64,000 bases of DNA from CBDAPX01 sp965198725 (GTDB lineage: Bacteria > Pseudomonadota > Alphaproteobacteria > Rhodobacterales > Rhodobacteraceae): NCBI GenBank assembly GCA_965198725.1, contig CBDAPX010000001.1, positions 62,001 through 126,000 of the forward strand, read 5' to 3'. The translations under genes were made by a program, and so were the position numbers. How positions within the stretch are numbered: the stretch's first letter is position 1; each line of letters opens with the position of its first letter. The notes below the pieces were generated by a model. It saw only the letters and a program-made list of their open reading frames with translations. It did no database searches and was not told where the DNA came from. Positions 1 through 9,020 of this stretch are shown in pieces.

Positions 1-1
1 T

Positions 2-814
2 GGCCCGCCCGGCAACGGGAAATCCTCAATCTCAAACGGCATCCGCGATGCTTTGGGGGATCGGGTCTATGTCCCCCGTGCCATCGAATATGCCGGACAG
101 GTCATTACGGTTTATGACCCCATCGTGCACACCGCGCTGGATGATATCGTCGATGACCAGACCTCCCTGCGCCGCGCCAAGCGGTTTGATCAGCGCTATG
201 TCTGCTGCGAACGCCCAACAGTGGTCACCGGCGGGGAATTGTCGCTCAGCATGCTGGACCTCGTCTATAACCCAACCGCGAGAACCTATCAGGCACCGCT
301 CCAGCTGAAATCAACCGGTGGGATCTTCATCGTCGACGACCTTGGCCGGCAGGAAGAACCGCCGCAAGCGCTCGTCAACCGCTGGATCGTGCCCTTGGAA
401 GAAGGCAAGGATATCCTTGGCCTGCAGTCGGGCGAGAAATTCGAGGTTCCTTTCGACACGCTGGTAATCTTTTCTACCAACTTTCACCCCAACGAAATCT
501 TTGACCAGGCCGCGCTGCGCCGGATCTTCTTCAAGATTAAAATCGACGGCCCCAGCCAGGAAAACTTCCTCAAAATCTTCGCGCTTGTCGCCCGCAAGAA
601 GGGCATGCCGCTCAACGAAGCGGCCCTGGTGCACCTGCTCAAGGTCAAATACCCAACGATCAACAACATCTACGCAAACTATCAGCCGGTGTTCCTCATC
701 GACCAGATGATGGCGATCTGCGAGTTTGAGGGCATCCCCTATCAAATGCGTCCCGACCTGATTGACCGCGCCTGGGCCAACATGTTCGTTAAGGATGAAA
801 AGATCGTCAAATAA
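2..814 (+). CDS. AAA-family ATPase, C-terminal part (5' end outside window)
   Basis: The reading frame is open from base 2 and opens with the P-loop GPPGNGKSS, so the gene begins upstream of the window. About 270 residues are visible. A Walker B-like strand (GGIFIVDDLG) lies near residue 110, a sensor-1-like Asn follows in VIFSTNFHP, and an Arg pair in ALRRIFFKI could hold the arginine finger. This is the layout of a single-module AAA+ ATPase. The substrate cannot be read from the sequence. It ends 101 bp before the helicase gene on the same strand, and nothing shows that the two work together. Confidence 0.8.
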   Translation, partial: GPPGNGKSSISNGIRDALGDRVYVPRAIEYAGQVITVYDPIVHTALDDIVDDQTSLRRAKRFDQRYVCCERPTVVTGGELSLSMLDLVYNPTARTYQAPLQLKSTGGIFIVDDLGRQEEPPQALVNRWIVPLEEGKDILGLQSGEKFEVPFDTLVIFSTNFHPNEIFDQAALRRIFFKIKIDGPSQENFLKIFALVARKKGMPLNEAALVHLLKVKYPTINNIYANYQPVFLIDQMMAICEFEGIPYQMRPDLIDRAWANMFVKDEKIVK

Positions 815-815
815 G

Positions 816-900
816 GCCTTCTTCTCTTTGACAATACTCTGGGGGGAATCGCGCGCCCGCGCGATGGGGACAAAGCCCCCGTTGCAACCGCGCCCCGAAC
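816..900 (+). repeat. GC-rich hairpin-forming intergenic motif
   Basis: The 101-bp gap after the ATPase contains a TTCTTCTCTTTG-A/C-AATACTC-type segment, then a perfect inverted repeat ATCGCGCG-CC-CGCGCGAT (848-865), then complementary G and C runs (GGGG ... CCCC). A closely related segment, TTTCTTCTCTTTGAAAATACTC, lies at 57898-57919 beside ruvB. Both sit just past the end of a gene. This may be a dispersed roseobacter intergenic element acting as a terminator or mRNA-end structure. No function is shown by the sequence. Confidence 0.4.
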
Positions 901-915
901 GCCTAGGTTCGGGGG

Positions 916-3360
916 ATGACCACATTCCTCGCTGAAATCTCTAACTGGTTTACGACCCGCGGCTGGTCTCCCCACCCGCATCAGTTGGAAATGTTGGGGC
1001 GTGCGCAGGACCCGGCAACGCTGTTGATCGCCCCGACGGGTGGCGGCAAAACCATGGCGGGCTTTCTGCCGACCCTAGTCGATCTGGCCACACATCCGCA
1101 TACTGGGTTGCACACCTTATACGTCTCACCGCTCAAAGCGTTAGCGGCCGATATCAAACGCAATCTGCGCGGCCCGGTGGACGAAATGGGGTTGCCGATC
1201 CGGATCGAGGATCGCACAGGCGACACCTCTGTCACGCAGAAAAAACGCCAACGAGCGGACCCACCGCATATCCTGCTGACCACACCGGAAAGCTTGGCCC
1301 TGCTTGTATCTTACGAGGACGCGCCGCGCATGTTTGCCGGGCTGCAACGGATTGTTGTGGATGAAATCCACGCATTGGCGGAATCAAAGCGGGGCGATCA
1401 GTTGATGCTGGCCCTCGCCCGCCTTAACACATTGTGCCCTGATCTGCGGCGTGTGGGGCTGTCGGCCACGGTCGAAGACCCTCCCGCCATTGCCCGCCTT
1501 TTGGCGCGCCATCCGGACCCGTGTGACATTCTGCTGGCAGACCCCGGCCCGGCTCCGGACATCTCGATGCTCGAAACGGAAGAACGCCCGCCCTGGTCGG
1601 GAGGGGGTGCTGCCTATTCCATTCCCGCGGTTCTCGAACAGATCAAACAGCACAAAACGACCCTGATTTTTCACAATACACGCGCGCAGGCGGAAATTTT
1701 CTTTCATAACCTCTGGCTTGCGAACGAAGACAGCCTGCCCATCGGCATCCATCACGGCAGTCTTGATCGGCAGCAACGCGAGCGCGTTGAGGCCGCAATG
1801 GTGCGCGGGGATCTGCGCGCGATTGTCTGCACCGGCAGCCTCGATCTTGGCATCGACTGGGGTGATGTGGACCTCGTGATCCAGATCGGTGCGCCCAAGA
1901 ACGTCAAACGGCTGGTACAGCGCATCGGGCGGGCCAATCATCGCTACAACGCCCCCTCCAAGGCGTTGTTGGTGCCCGCGAACCGGTTTGAGGTCGTGGA
2001 ATGCATTGCCGCTCTGGACGCGGTCAAAGCGGGATCGCTTGATGGTGATCCCCGCGGTCGTGGCCCACGCGATGTGCTGTGCCAACACATCCTGATCTCA
2101 GCCGCTGCAGGTCCGTTTGACGCCGATACGCTTTATTCGGAAATGTGCAGCGCGGGTGCCTATGCGGATCTGACCCGTGCAGAGTTTTACGATTGTCTCG
2201 ATTTCTGCGCCACCGGCGGCTATGCGCTGCGCGCCTATGATCAATGGCAGCGGCTCAAACAGCGGCCCGACGGGCTCTGGCAGCTGCGCGACCCCCGCGC
2301 GGCACAACGCATCCGGATGAACATTGGCACCATTCAGGACACTGACACGTTGAAGGTCCGCCTGAAACGGGCGCGTGGCGGCAAACCGCTGGGCGAGATC
2401 GAAGAGGGATTTGCCGCGACACTCACACCCGGGGATACCTTCCTAATTGGCGGGCAGATCGTTCGGTACGAAGGCCTGCGCGAAATGACGGTCGAGGTGT
2501 CGCGCCGCGCCGACAAAAAGCCCAAGATCGCCACGTTCATGGGCACGAAATTTGCCACCTCAACCCAGCTGAGCGCCCGCATCCTCGACATGTTCCGACA
2601 AGAGGATTGGCCGGCCTTGCCCCAACACACCCGCGATTGGTTGCACTTGCAAAGGCGGGTGTCGCGCCTACCCGAACATGGGCGCTTGCTGATAGAAAGC
2701 TTTCCGCATGACGGACGTGAACATGCCGTTGTCTATGGGTTTGCCGGGCGCAACGCACAACAGACATTAGGCCTGCTGTTGACAAAGCGGCTGGAAGAAA
2801 TGGGGCTAAACCCGCTTGGCTTTGTATCAACCGATTATGCAACGCTGATTTGGGGGCTTGATGCCCTGATCGACCCAGCCCCACTCTTTGACATTCACGC
2901 CTTACGCGACGGGTTGGATCGGTGGCTGGCGGGCAACGCGGTTATGAAAAAGACCTTTCGCGCCAGCGCCACAATCGCCGGATTGATCGAACGCAACACG
3001 CCCTCTTCCCGCAAAAGTGGACGGCAGGCGACATTTTCGTCAGATATTCTTTACGACACGCTGCACAAATACCAACCCGATCACCTGATGATGCAGATCA
3101 CCCGTGAAGAGGCGATGAGTGGTCTCGTCGATTTTGGCCGGATCGAGGAAATGGCCGAACGCATTGGTGACCGGATCGACCTGATCCGCCTTGAGCGTGT
3201 TACTCCTTTGGCGGCTCCGCTCTTTCTGGAGGCAGGGCGTGTCCCCGTCAAAGGGTTGGCGGAGGAAAAGCTGCTGGCCGAAGAGGCCGCGCGCCTCATG
3301 GCAACGGCCGTGCTGAACGAAGAAAAACCACGCAAACCGGTCTGGCGTGTGCCCTATTGA
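916..3360 (+). CDS. Ligase-associated Lhr-type DEXH-box DNA helicase
   Basis: This 814-residue superfamily 2 helicase has Walker A APTGGGKT near residue 40, the DEXH box DEIHAL near residue 145, motif III SATVED, and late helicase motifs including QRIGRANHR near residue 340. The long C-terminal region is typical of Lhr-like proteins. In many proteobacteria this helicase is encoded with an ATP-dependent DNA ligase, an exonuclease and the PdeM phosphoesterase, as a presumed DNA-repair set. Here pdeM follows 39 bp downstream, but no ligase or exonuclease gene is in view. The ATG at 916 follows a G-rich stretch that could serve as a weak ribosome site. Confidence 0.9.
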   Translation: MTTFLAEISNWFTTRGWSPHPHQLEMLGRAQDPATLLIAPTGGGKTMAGFLPTLVDLATHPHTGLHTLYVSPLKALAADIKRNLRGPVDEMGLPIRIEDRTGDTSVTQKKRQRADPPHILLTTPESLALLVSYEDAPRMFAGLQRIVVDEIHALAESKRGDQLMLALARLNTLCPDLRRVGLSATVEDPPAIARLLARHPDPCDILLADPGPAPDISMLETEERPPWSGGGAAYSIPAVLEQIKQHKTTLIFHNTRAQAEIFFHNLWLANEDSLPIGIHHGSLDRQQRERVEAAMVRGDLRAIVCTGSLDLGIDWGDVDLVIQIGAPKNVKRLVQRIGRANHRYNAPSKALLVPANRFEVVECIAALDAVKAGSLDGDPRGRGPRDVLCQHILISAAAGPFDADTLYSEMCSAGAYADLTRAEFYDCLDFCATGGYALRAYDQWQRLKQRPDGLWQLRDPRAAQRIRMNIGTIQDTDTLKVRLKRARGGKPLGEIEEGFAATLTPGDTFLIGGQIVRYEGLREMTVEVSRRADKKPKIATFMGTKFATSTQLSARILDMFRQEDWPALPQHTRDWLHLQRRVSRLPEHGRLLIESFPHDGREHAVVYGFAGRNAQQTLGLLLTKRLEEMGLNPLGFVSTDYATLIWGLDALIDPAPLFDIHALRDGLDRWLAGNAVMKKTFRASATIAGLIERNTPSSRKSGRQATFSSDILYDTLHKYQPDHLMMQITREEAMSGLVDFGRIEEMAERIGDRIDLIRLERVTPLAAPLFLEAGRVPVKGLAEEKLLAEEAARLMATAVLNEEKPRKPVWRVPY

Positions 3361-3399
3361 TCTTTCGTTCCCAGCGCAAAATGCGCTATGGTACGTATC

Positions 3400-4089
3400 A
3401 TGAACAGCTACTCCCTTTCGCTGGCCGGTGTTCAGCTTTCGGCCCTCGGGTCTGGCGCACTCTTTTGGCCGGATCAATCCTTGCTGTGCGTGTCAGACCT
3501 GCACTTGGGCAAATCCGAACGCATCGCGCGTTTGGGGGGCGCATCTTTGCCCCCGTTTGAAACCAAGGACACCCTGACCCGGCTGGCGGCTGATATCGCC
3601 GCAACTGATGCTAAAACGGTTGTCTGCCTCGGCGACAGCTTTGATGATGTCGGTGCGGCGCGCGCCTTACCCGAAAGTGAAAAGCTGTGGATCGCGCGGT
3701 TGCAGGCGGGACGGCGTTGGGTTTGGATTGAAGGCAACCATGATCCCGGCCCCATCGACATGGGCGGCACGCATCTGGCCGAACTGCCCCTGTCGCCACT
3801 GGTGTTTCGACATATCGCAAAACAAGGCGCAAGTGGCGAGATTTCGGGCCACTTCCACCCCAAGGTCGAGCTGTTGACCCGCGCCCGCATGATTTCGCGC
3901 GCCGCGTTTCTGTATGACAGCGACCGGCTGATCATGCCGTCCTATGGCACCTATACCGGCGGGTTGCGGTCAACCGATCCGGTTTTGAGCGATCTTATGC
4001 GACGTGAGGCTGTCGCCGTTTTGACCGGCCCCGTTGTGCACGCCGTGCCAATGCCACGCTCGCGCCAAACGCAAAACGAGCGCCGCTAA
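3400..4089 (+). CDS. pdeM: Ligase-associated DNA damage response endonuclease PdeM
   Basis: This is a calcineurin-like metallophosphoesterase of 229 residues. The metal-binding motifs are in order: SDLHLGKS, GDSFDD, GNHD and GHFHPK. That set matches PdeM, the phosphoesterase partner of Lhr-type helicases. The start is ambiguous: ATG at 3388 and ATG at 3400 are both in frame and neither has a clear ribosome site. The second is chosen because family members usually begin close to the LxGxxL segment that follows. Its close spacing to the helicase suggests one transcript. Confidence 0.87.
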   Translation: MNSYSLSLAGVQLSALGSGALFWPDQSLLCVSDLHLGKSERIARLGGASLPPFETKDTLTRLAADIAATDAKTVVCLGDSFDDVGAARALPESEKLWIARLQAGRRWVWIEGNHDPGPIDMGGTHLAELPLSPLVFRHIAKQGASGEISGHFHPKVELLTRARMISRAAFLYDSDRLIMPSYGTYTGGLRSTDPVLSDLMRREAVAVLTGPVVHAVPMPRSRQTQNERR

Positions 4090-4128
4090 CCGACGCTCGT
4101 CCAGCTTTTCCAAAACGGCTTAAGCCGT
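4076..4128. terminator. Convergent terminator region between pdeM and folD
   Basis: Two inverted repeats lie where the two genes converge. ACGAGCG (4076-4082) pairs with CGCTCGT (4094-4100) and is followed by CCAGCTTTTCC, which could end the + strand transcript. ACGGCT-TA-AGCCGT (4115-4128) overlaps the folD stop codon. Both are short and the T-runs are modest, so the call rests mainly on position. Confidence 0.45.
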
Positions 4129-5013
4129 CAAACCCTGCGGCTCTTCCAGCCCATTGGCGCGGCAACACGCCGTGATGGTATTGGCCAGCAGGCAGGCAAT
4201 GGTCATCGGCCCAACACCGCCCGGCACCGGCGTGATTGCCCCGGCTACGGCAGCCGCGCTTTCATAATGCACATCGCCCACCAGACGCGTGCCACCTTCC
4301 GGTTTTTCGATGCGGTTGATGCCCACGTCGATGACTGTCGCACCCGGTTTGATCCAGTCGCCCGGCACCATTTCGGGCCGTCCCACGGCGGCAACAACAA
4401 TATCCGCGCGGCGCACGACATCCGGCAAATCCTTTGTCCGTGAATGCGCAATGGTCACCGTGCAGCTGTCGTTCAGCAAAAGCTGGGCCATCGGTTTGCC
4501 CACGATGTTCGACCGGCCAACAACAACAGCGTCCAACCCGCTGAGCGATCCGTGATGATCCCGCAGCATCATCAAACAGCCAAGCGGCGTGCAGGGCACC
4601 ATGGATTTCTGTCCAGTTCCCAACAGGCCAACATTGGAAATATGGAACCCGTCCACATCCTTGGCCGGATCAATGGAGTTGATCACAAGATCTTCGTCCA
4701 AATGTTTGGGCAGCGGCAATTGCACCAGAATCCCGTGAACAGCCGGATCGTCATTCAATTGCGCGATCAGCGCCAGCAGGTCCTCTTCGGACGTGTCAGC
4801 ATCCAGCTTATGTTCAAAGCTGTTCATCCCCACTTCGACGGTCTGCTTGCCCTTGGACCGGACGTAAACCTGGCTGGCAGGATCTTCGCCCACCAAAACC
4901 ACGGCCAATCCTGGGGTGATGTCGTGATTTGTTTTCAAACGGGTCACATGTTCGGCGACCTTGGCCCGAACCGTGGCGGCAAAGGCTTTGCCGTCAATAA
5001 CTTGCGCGGTCAT
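4120..5013 (-). CDS. folD: Bifunctional methylene-THF dehydrogenase / methenyl-THF cyclohydrolase
   Basis: FolD interconverts 5,10-methylene-THF, 5,10-methenyl-THF and 10-formyl-THF in the cytosol. The protein has 297 residues, the usual size. It contains the family signatures YVRSKGK, a Q-L-PLP segment (VQLPLPKHLDE) and the nucleotide-binding VVGRSNIVGKPMA, then PVPGGVGPMT near the C-terminus. The start at 5013 is chosen over the upstream ATG at 5106 because AGGAGG stands just before it and homologs begin near MTAQVIDGK. fhs lies upstream on the same strand, 102 bp away, so the two enzymes of the formate-to-methylene branch are probably cotranscribed. Confidence 0.96.
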   Translation of the reverse strand: MTAQVIDGKAFAATVRAKVAEHVTRLKTNHDITPGLAVVLVGEDPASQVYVRSKGKQTVEVGMNSFEHKLDADTSEEDLLALIAQLNDDPAVHGILVQLPLPKHLDEDLVINSIDPAKDVDGFHISNVGLLGTGQKSMVPCTPLGCLMMLRDHHGSLSGLDAVVVGRSNIVGKPMAQLLLNDSCTVTIAHSRTKDLPDVVRRADIVVAAVGRPEMVPGDWIKPGATVIDVGINRIEKPEGGTRLVGDVHYESAAAVAGAITPVPGGVGPMTIACLLANTITACCRANGLEEPQGLTA

Positions 5014-5115
5014 GGCTGACCTCCTTACGGATACTGTTTTGGGTGTGGACGTCTCGCCACGAAAAGCAACGCGCGGCCCATCCACAGGGGACAGGCCACG
5101 CGGCAAACACTGGAC

Positions 5116-6792
5116 TTAGAACAGACCTTCGATCTGGCCTTCGGCGTTCAGCATGATGGTTTCTGATGCCGGCTTCGACGGGAGGCCCGGCATGGTCATG
5201 ATCTCACCACAGATCACGACGACAAACCCTGCACCGGCGGACAAACGCACTTCACGAACCGGAACCGAATGTCCCGTGGGCGCGCCACGGCGGGTCGGAT
5301 CGGTGGTAAAGGAATACTGCGTTTTGGCCATGCACACCGGCAGGTTGCCATACCCCGCATCTTCCCACCCTTTCAGCTGGTTGCGGATCTTGGCATCGGC
5401 CAGAACTTCGTCTGCACGATAGATACGCTTGGCGATCGTCTCGATCTTTTCAAAGAGCGGCATTTCGTCAGGATAGATCGGCGCAAAGTTCGCCATATCT
5501 GCATCCGCGATCTCGACCACGCGCTTGGCCAGATCCTCGGTGCCTTCGGAGCCCTTTGCCCAGTGCTGGCAGAGGATCGCTTCGGAGCCCTGCTCGGCCA
5601 CGTAATCCTTGACCGCCTGAACTTCGGCATCGGTATCAGTGACAAAGTGGTTGATGGCGACAACAACCGGGACGCCGAAGGATTTGACGTTCTCGATGTG
5701 ACGACCAAGGTTCGGGCAGCCGGCCTTGACCGCATCGACGTTTTCCGCGCTGAGGTCCGATTTGGCCACACCACCGTTCATCTTCATAGCACGGACTGTC
5801 GCCACAACAACAACCGCAGATGGTGACAAACCGGCCTTGCGGCACTTGATGTTCAGGAACTTCTCGGCCCCCAGGTCGGCCCCAAAGCCTGCCTCGGTCA
5901 CGACGTAATCGGCAATCTTCAACGCGGTGGTGGTTGCCACGACCGAGTTACAGCCATGCGCGATATTCGCAAACGGGCCACCATGGACAAAGGCCGGGTT
6001 GTTTTCCAGCGTCTGCACAAGGTTTGGCTGCATCGCGTCTTTCAGCAGAACGGTCATCGCACCATCCGCCTTGATGTCGCGGCAATAGATCGGCGTTTTG
6101 TCCCGACGATAGGCCAAGATCATGTCGCCCAGACGTTTCTGCAGATCTTCCAGATCCGTCGCGAGGCACAGGATCGCCATAACCTCAGAGGCCACAGTGA
6201 TGTCAAAACCGGTCTGGCGCGGGAAGCCGTTGGCAACGCCGCCGAGGCTCGACACGATATCGCGCAGTGCGCGGTCGTTCATGTCCATGACCCGGCGCCA
6301 CACAACGCGGCGCTGGTCGATCTCCAGGCTGTTGCCCCAGTAGATGTGGTTGTCGATCATCGCCGACAACAGGTTATGGGCCGCCGTGATCGCATGGAAA
6401 TCGCCTGTGAAATGCAGGTTCATGTCTTCCATCGGCACAACCTGGGCATAGCCACCGCCCGCAGCGCCACCTTTCATCCCAAAGTTCGGACCAAGCGATG
6501 CCTCACGAATACAAATCGCAGCCTTTTTGCCAATCCGGTTCAGACCGTCTCCCAAACCAACCGTGGTTGTGGTCTTGCCTTCGCCCGCCGGTGTCGGGTT
6601 GATCGCGGTCACCAGGATCAGCTTGCCGTTCTCGTTGCCCTGAACCGAGTTGATGAAGTCCTGGCTCACCTTGGCCTTATCATGACCATAAGGCAGCAAA
6701 GCTTCGCTCGAGATACCCAGCTTGGCGCCAATCTCTTGAATAGGTTTCTTATTCGCTTCTCGGGCGATTTCGATGTCGGTTTTATAGCTCAT
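5116..6792 (-). CDS. fhs: Formate--tetrahydrofolate ligase
   Basis: Fhs uses ATP to join formate to tetrahydrofolate, giving 10-formyl-THF that FolD then uses. The 558-residue protein has the nucleotide-binding loop NPTPAGEGKTTTTVGL near residue 67 and long conserved stretches of the family (GGAAGGGYAQV, LHFTGDFHA, HGGPFANIAHGCNS, TEAGFGADLGAEKF). The start is placed at 6792 (MSYKTDIEIA), where homologs begin, rather than the upstream ATG at 6834. An AGGGA-like ribosome site precedes it. folD follows downstream. Confidence 0.97.
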   Translation of the reverse strand: MSYKTDIEIAREANKKPIQEIGAKLGISSEALLPYGHDKAKVSQDFINSVQGNENGKLILVTAINPTPAGEGKTTTTVGLGDGLNRIGKKAAICIREASLGPNFGMKGGAAGGGYAQVVPMEDMNLHFTGDFHAITAAHNLLSAMIDNHIYWGNSLEIDQRRVVWRRVMDMNDRALRDIVSSLGGVANGFPRQTGFDITVASEVMAILCLATDLEDLQKRLGDMILAYRRDKTPIYCRDIKADGAMTVLLKDAMQPNLVQTLENNPAFVHGGPFANIAHGCNSVVATTTALKIADYVVTEAGFGADLGAEKFLNIKCRKAGLSPSAVVVVATVRAMKMNGGVAKSDLSAENVDAVKAGCPNLGRHIENVKSFGVPVVVAINHFVTDTDAEVQAVKDYVAEQGSEAILCQHWAKGSEGTEDLAKRVVEIADADMANFAPIYPDEMPLFEKIETIAKRIYRADEVLADAKIRNQLKGWEDAGYGNLPVCMAKTQYSFTTDPTRRGAPTGHSVPVREVRLSAGAGFVVVICGEIMTMPGLPSKPASETIMLNAEGQIEGLF

Positions 6793-6959
6793 GACCCAGT
6801 CCCTGCGGTAAATGTCGCGCGGGCCGAGACTCACTGCCTCGATCCCTGCGGCCTCTCGTACCCTGCGTCAGGCGATCTCATAAGATGGATTGCGACATTA
6901 TCGCTGCACGAAACGGCGCAATCCCATCGCGCGGTTTCGGATCGGAAACAGCCCGTTCG

Positions 6960-7104
6960 TCATGGTGCCCAGGCGCGTTGATCGGGAACAAAGAGCGTCA
7001 GGCGATCCCCCACGGCCAATTTACCCGGCCGTTCAACCCAGGCCGTCACCCCCCGGCGCCCGGCGGCGGCTGTCTTGAACCCTGTGCCGTGACCCGGCGC
7101 TTGG
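6960..7104 (-). pseudogene. MOSC-domain protein gene, 3' fragment cut off by prophage
   Basis: On the minus strand this segment encodes the end of a MOSC-domain protein (APGHGTGFKTAAAGRRGV ... VPDQRAWAP, stop at 6960-6962). MOSC proteins carry sulfur or molybdenum-cofactor-related chemistry; the exact role of this one is unknown. The rest of the gene lies 39 kb away at 46226-46664. Joining the pieces across one copy of CTTGG gives an uninterrupted frame (EIEAQ-APGHG). The fragment has no start of its own and is almost certainly inactive. Confidence 0.88.
7100..7104. repeat. 5-bp target-site duplication, copy 1
   Basis: CTTGG here is repeated exactly at 46226-46230. The prophage lies precisely between the two copies and has TGT...ACA termini. 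Five-base duplication is the hallmark of Mu transposition. Confidence 0.92.
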
Positions 7105-7155
7105 TGTAGCGGATCGCGCGGATTGGCAAAATGGATCACATGATCTGTCAGGAAG
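7105..7155 (-). repeat. Prophage right end (attR) with transposase-binding repeats
   Basis: Read inward, the terminus TGTAGCGGATCGCGCGGATTG matches the opposite terminus TGTTATGGATCACATGGACTG at 15 of 21 positions. A second, better copy of the core (ATGGATCACATG) follows at 7131-7142. Two adjacent sites at the right end recall R1 and R2 of Mu. They are presumed binding sites for the MuA-type transposase encoded at 41373-43322. Confidence 0.8.
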
Positions 7156-7177
7156 ATTTTTTCCTGTAGCGGCGTGA

Positions 7178-8293
7178 CTATCGATCAAGGATCGAGACAT
7201 ATTCACCAGATTGTTGAGAGCTGCTCGTGCTCGTGCTCGGGGTTTTCTTCTTTGAACCCTTCTTATCATCTTTTTCTTCCATGCCAAACTCTGCTTCGAC
7301 GGTGGTGGTTGCGCCGCCGCCATCAGAGTAGTCCCAGACATGGGTGACGCTTGAGGCGATCCAGTCGCCATCGGCGTCGGGTGCCACGCCCAGCACCTTG
7401 ATCGGGGCTTCGGCATGGGCTTTGGGTGATCCGACCAGATCGCAGCTTAGCTCGCCCTCTCCGGCCCGCAGTTCTTTCACCTTGGCCTCGGCCGCTTTGC
7501 GTGCTTCGGCCTCGCTTTGGAAGACCTCTCGAAGGGTCATCGAAGGGCCTTTTTCAGCCGCTTCAAGCATGACCTGGCGCGTGCGGCCGGCCCCACGATC
7601 CTGCCATTTGGCGATCACCTTGGAATAGCGCGAGCGGGGTTTGATCCGCACGTAATAGGCATTGTCGGCGATCAGGCGGTTCGGGGTGACAAAGATCGTC
7701 GGCATGGGCTTGCCGGAGACCGTCTTGCCGGAGCGGCGTTCGTTGACCAGAAGACGCCCGTCCTTGGGGGCGATGACGGCACCGATATTGCGCCCCAGGC
7801 GGGTCATGAAATGCTGGTCGCTTTCCTCGGTCTGGGCAGCATAGGGAATGTGGTGCTTGGCCAGGGTGTCGGCGATGGCCAGTTGCAGGTTGTGCTCGCG
7901 GGCGATGGTGCCTGCGATGTCACCGAAGGTCATGTTCTCCCAAGCGCGGGGCTTCGGTTCCTTTAGGGTCTCGGCATGGTCGGCCGCTTTGGCGATCAGC
8001 GTCAGCGTGCGCTCGTATCCGTTGCGCTCGATCTCTTCGAACACGTATGTGCCCACATAGAACGGCCGTCCCCATTCCAGATAACCCAGCCTCAGCTCAT
8101 ACTTCGCACCCTCACGCGGCCTGGCGATCTGGGGCGGCGTGTCATCGAGCGTAAGGGTCAGCTCGTCGCTTTCAAACCCGGCCGCGTCCGTGACCTCGAT
8201 GCGCAGTACCCGACCCGGTGGGAAGAGCGCCCCATCGACATAGAGCTCGAAAATCGGTGTCTGTGCACCGGGGCTGAGGAAGGCTTCAATCAT
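7178..8293 (-). CDS. Phage late control D / tail hub protein (P2 gpD type)
   Basis: This 371-residue protein matches the gpD family, which forms the baseplate hub under the spike. Recognisable parts are the N-terminal FELYVDGALFPPGRVLRIEV, a mid segment YAAQTEESDQHFMTRLGRNIG and a low-complexity Lys/Ser/Thr tail after residue 345. It is the last tail gene before the prophage right end, about 70 bp from the terminus. Its start overlaps the end of the gpX gene by 8 bp, which suggests coupled translation. Confidence 0.85.
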   Translation of the reverse strand: MIEAFLSPGAQTPIFELYVDGALFPPGRVLRIEVTDAAGFESDELTLTLDDTPPQIARPREGAKYELRLGYLEWGRPFYVGTYVFEEIERNGYERTLTLIAKAADHAETLKEPKPRAWENMTFGDIAGTIAREHNLQLAIADTLAKHHIPYAAQTEESDQHFMTRLGRNIGAVIAPKDGRLLVNERRSGKTVSGKPMPTIFVTPNRLIADNAYYVRIKPRSRYSKVIAKWQDRGAGRTRQVMLEAAEKGPSMTLREVFQSEAEARKAAEAKVKELRAGEGELSCDLVGSPKAHAEAPIKVLGVAPDADGDWIASSVTHVWDYSDGGGATTTVEAEFGMEEKDDKKGSKKKTPSTSTSSSQQSGEYVSILDR

Positions 8294-8495
8294 AGAGCTT
8301 CACCGTTCGGATCGGTTCGTTTTCGTCCAGATCGGGAAGCGTCAGAACAAGGCCCTCGGGCAAGATCATGGGCTGTTTGGCCAGCCCGCGATTGGCTTCC
8401 AGAATAGCCTCGGTCGTGCCGTTGTGCCGCCCATAATGACGGTGGGCGATGGCGTCGATCGTGTCTCCTTCTATTGTGCGGTATGTTTCTGGCAT
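8286..8495 (-). CDS. Tail protein X, LysM-like (P2 gpX type)
   Basis: This 69-residue protein has a LysM-like fold signature (YRTIEGDTIDAIAHRHYGRH ... ILEANRGLA). In P2-type tails gpX sits near the hub or tail completion site. The start at 8495 is chosen because AGGAGG lies just upstream and homologs begin MPETYRTIEG; an earlier ATG at 8552 would add an unrelated leader. It overlaps the downstream gpD gene by 8 bp. Confidence 0.85.
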   Translation of the reverse strand: MPETYRTIEGDTIDAIAHRHYGRHNGTTEAILEANRGLAKQPMILPEGLVLTLPDLDENEPIRTVKLYD

Positions 8496-8508
8496 CAGTC
8501 CTCCTTTG

Positions 8509-8991
8509 TCAGCTCGCTTTTGGAGCGCAAGGCTGATCACTTGGGTTGTCATTTTGCCAGCCCACGAAAGGATTTCGCCGTGGGCCGAGTGGTCTCAGTT
8601 CAACGTCCGCAGCATTTTCGACAAAGAGATCGAGCCGCAGGCTGGGTGCGTTCTTCGCCAATTCCAGTTCTCGCTTTTCGAGCACAACTGCGACCCGCAT
8701 TTCAGTTTCTTCACCGGAAAGAAGACCGCCATCCAGAATTCTGAATTGGCCCCAGTGCCCTGAGCCGACAGGCAGCGGACGTCCTTCTGCCCACAATTCA
8801 TAGCGAAGGACTAATCCACCGATCGGGATAGACAGGTCATTCTTGAGGCCCATGGAATAGTAGGCACCCCGCCAATAGAATTCGTCAAAGGTCGCAGAGA
8901 CCGTCACATTCTCTGCAATGCAATCCGATATCGGGTCGGCAAGTGCTGGTGTTGTCAGGGCAAATCCAAGGGCAAAAGCTAAAGTGCGCAT
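8509..8991 (-). CDS. Predicted exported protein of unknown function (moron-like)
   Basis: This 160-residue protein begins with a clear Sec signal peptide (MRTLAFALGFALTTPALA, likely cut before DP). Two Cys residues, in SDCIAEN and QPCAPK, could form one disulfide in the periplasm. I recognise no family. It lies between tail gene X and the methyltransferase, where no structural gene is expected, so it may be accessory cargo rather than part of the virion. Surface or periplasmic roles such as superinfection exclusion are possible, but nothing in the sequence shows one. Confidence 0.65.
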   Translation of the reverse strand: MRTLAFALGFALTTPALADPISDCIAENVTVSATFDEFYWRGAYYSMGLKNDLSIPIGGLVLRYELWAEGRPLPVGSGHWGQFRILDGGLLSGEETEMRVAVVLEKRELELAKNAPSLRLDLFVENAADVELRPLGPRRNPFVGWQNDNPSDQPCAPKAS

Positions 8992-9020
8992 CTCAAATCT
9001 CCGGTGGTTGATCTATGGCG

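Noticed and set aside
6793..6959. Possible folate-related riboswitch upstream of fhs
   Set aside because: The leader is short and shows no pattern I can match to known THF riboswitches.
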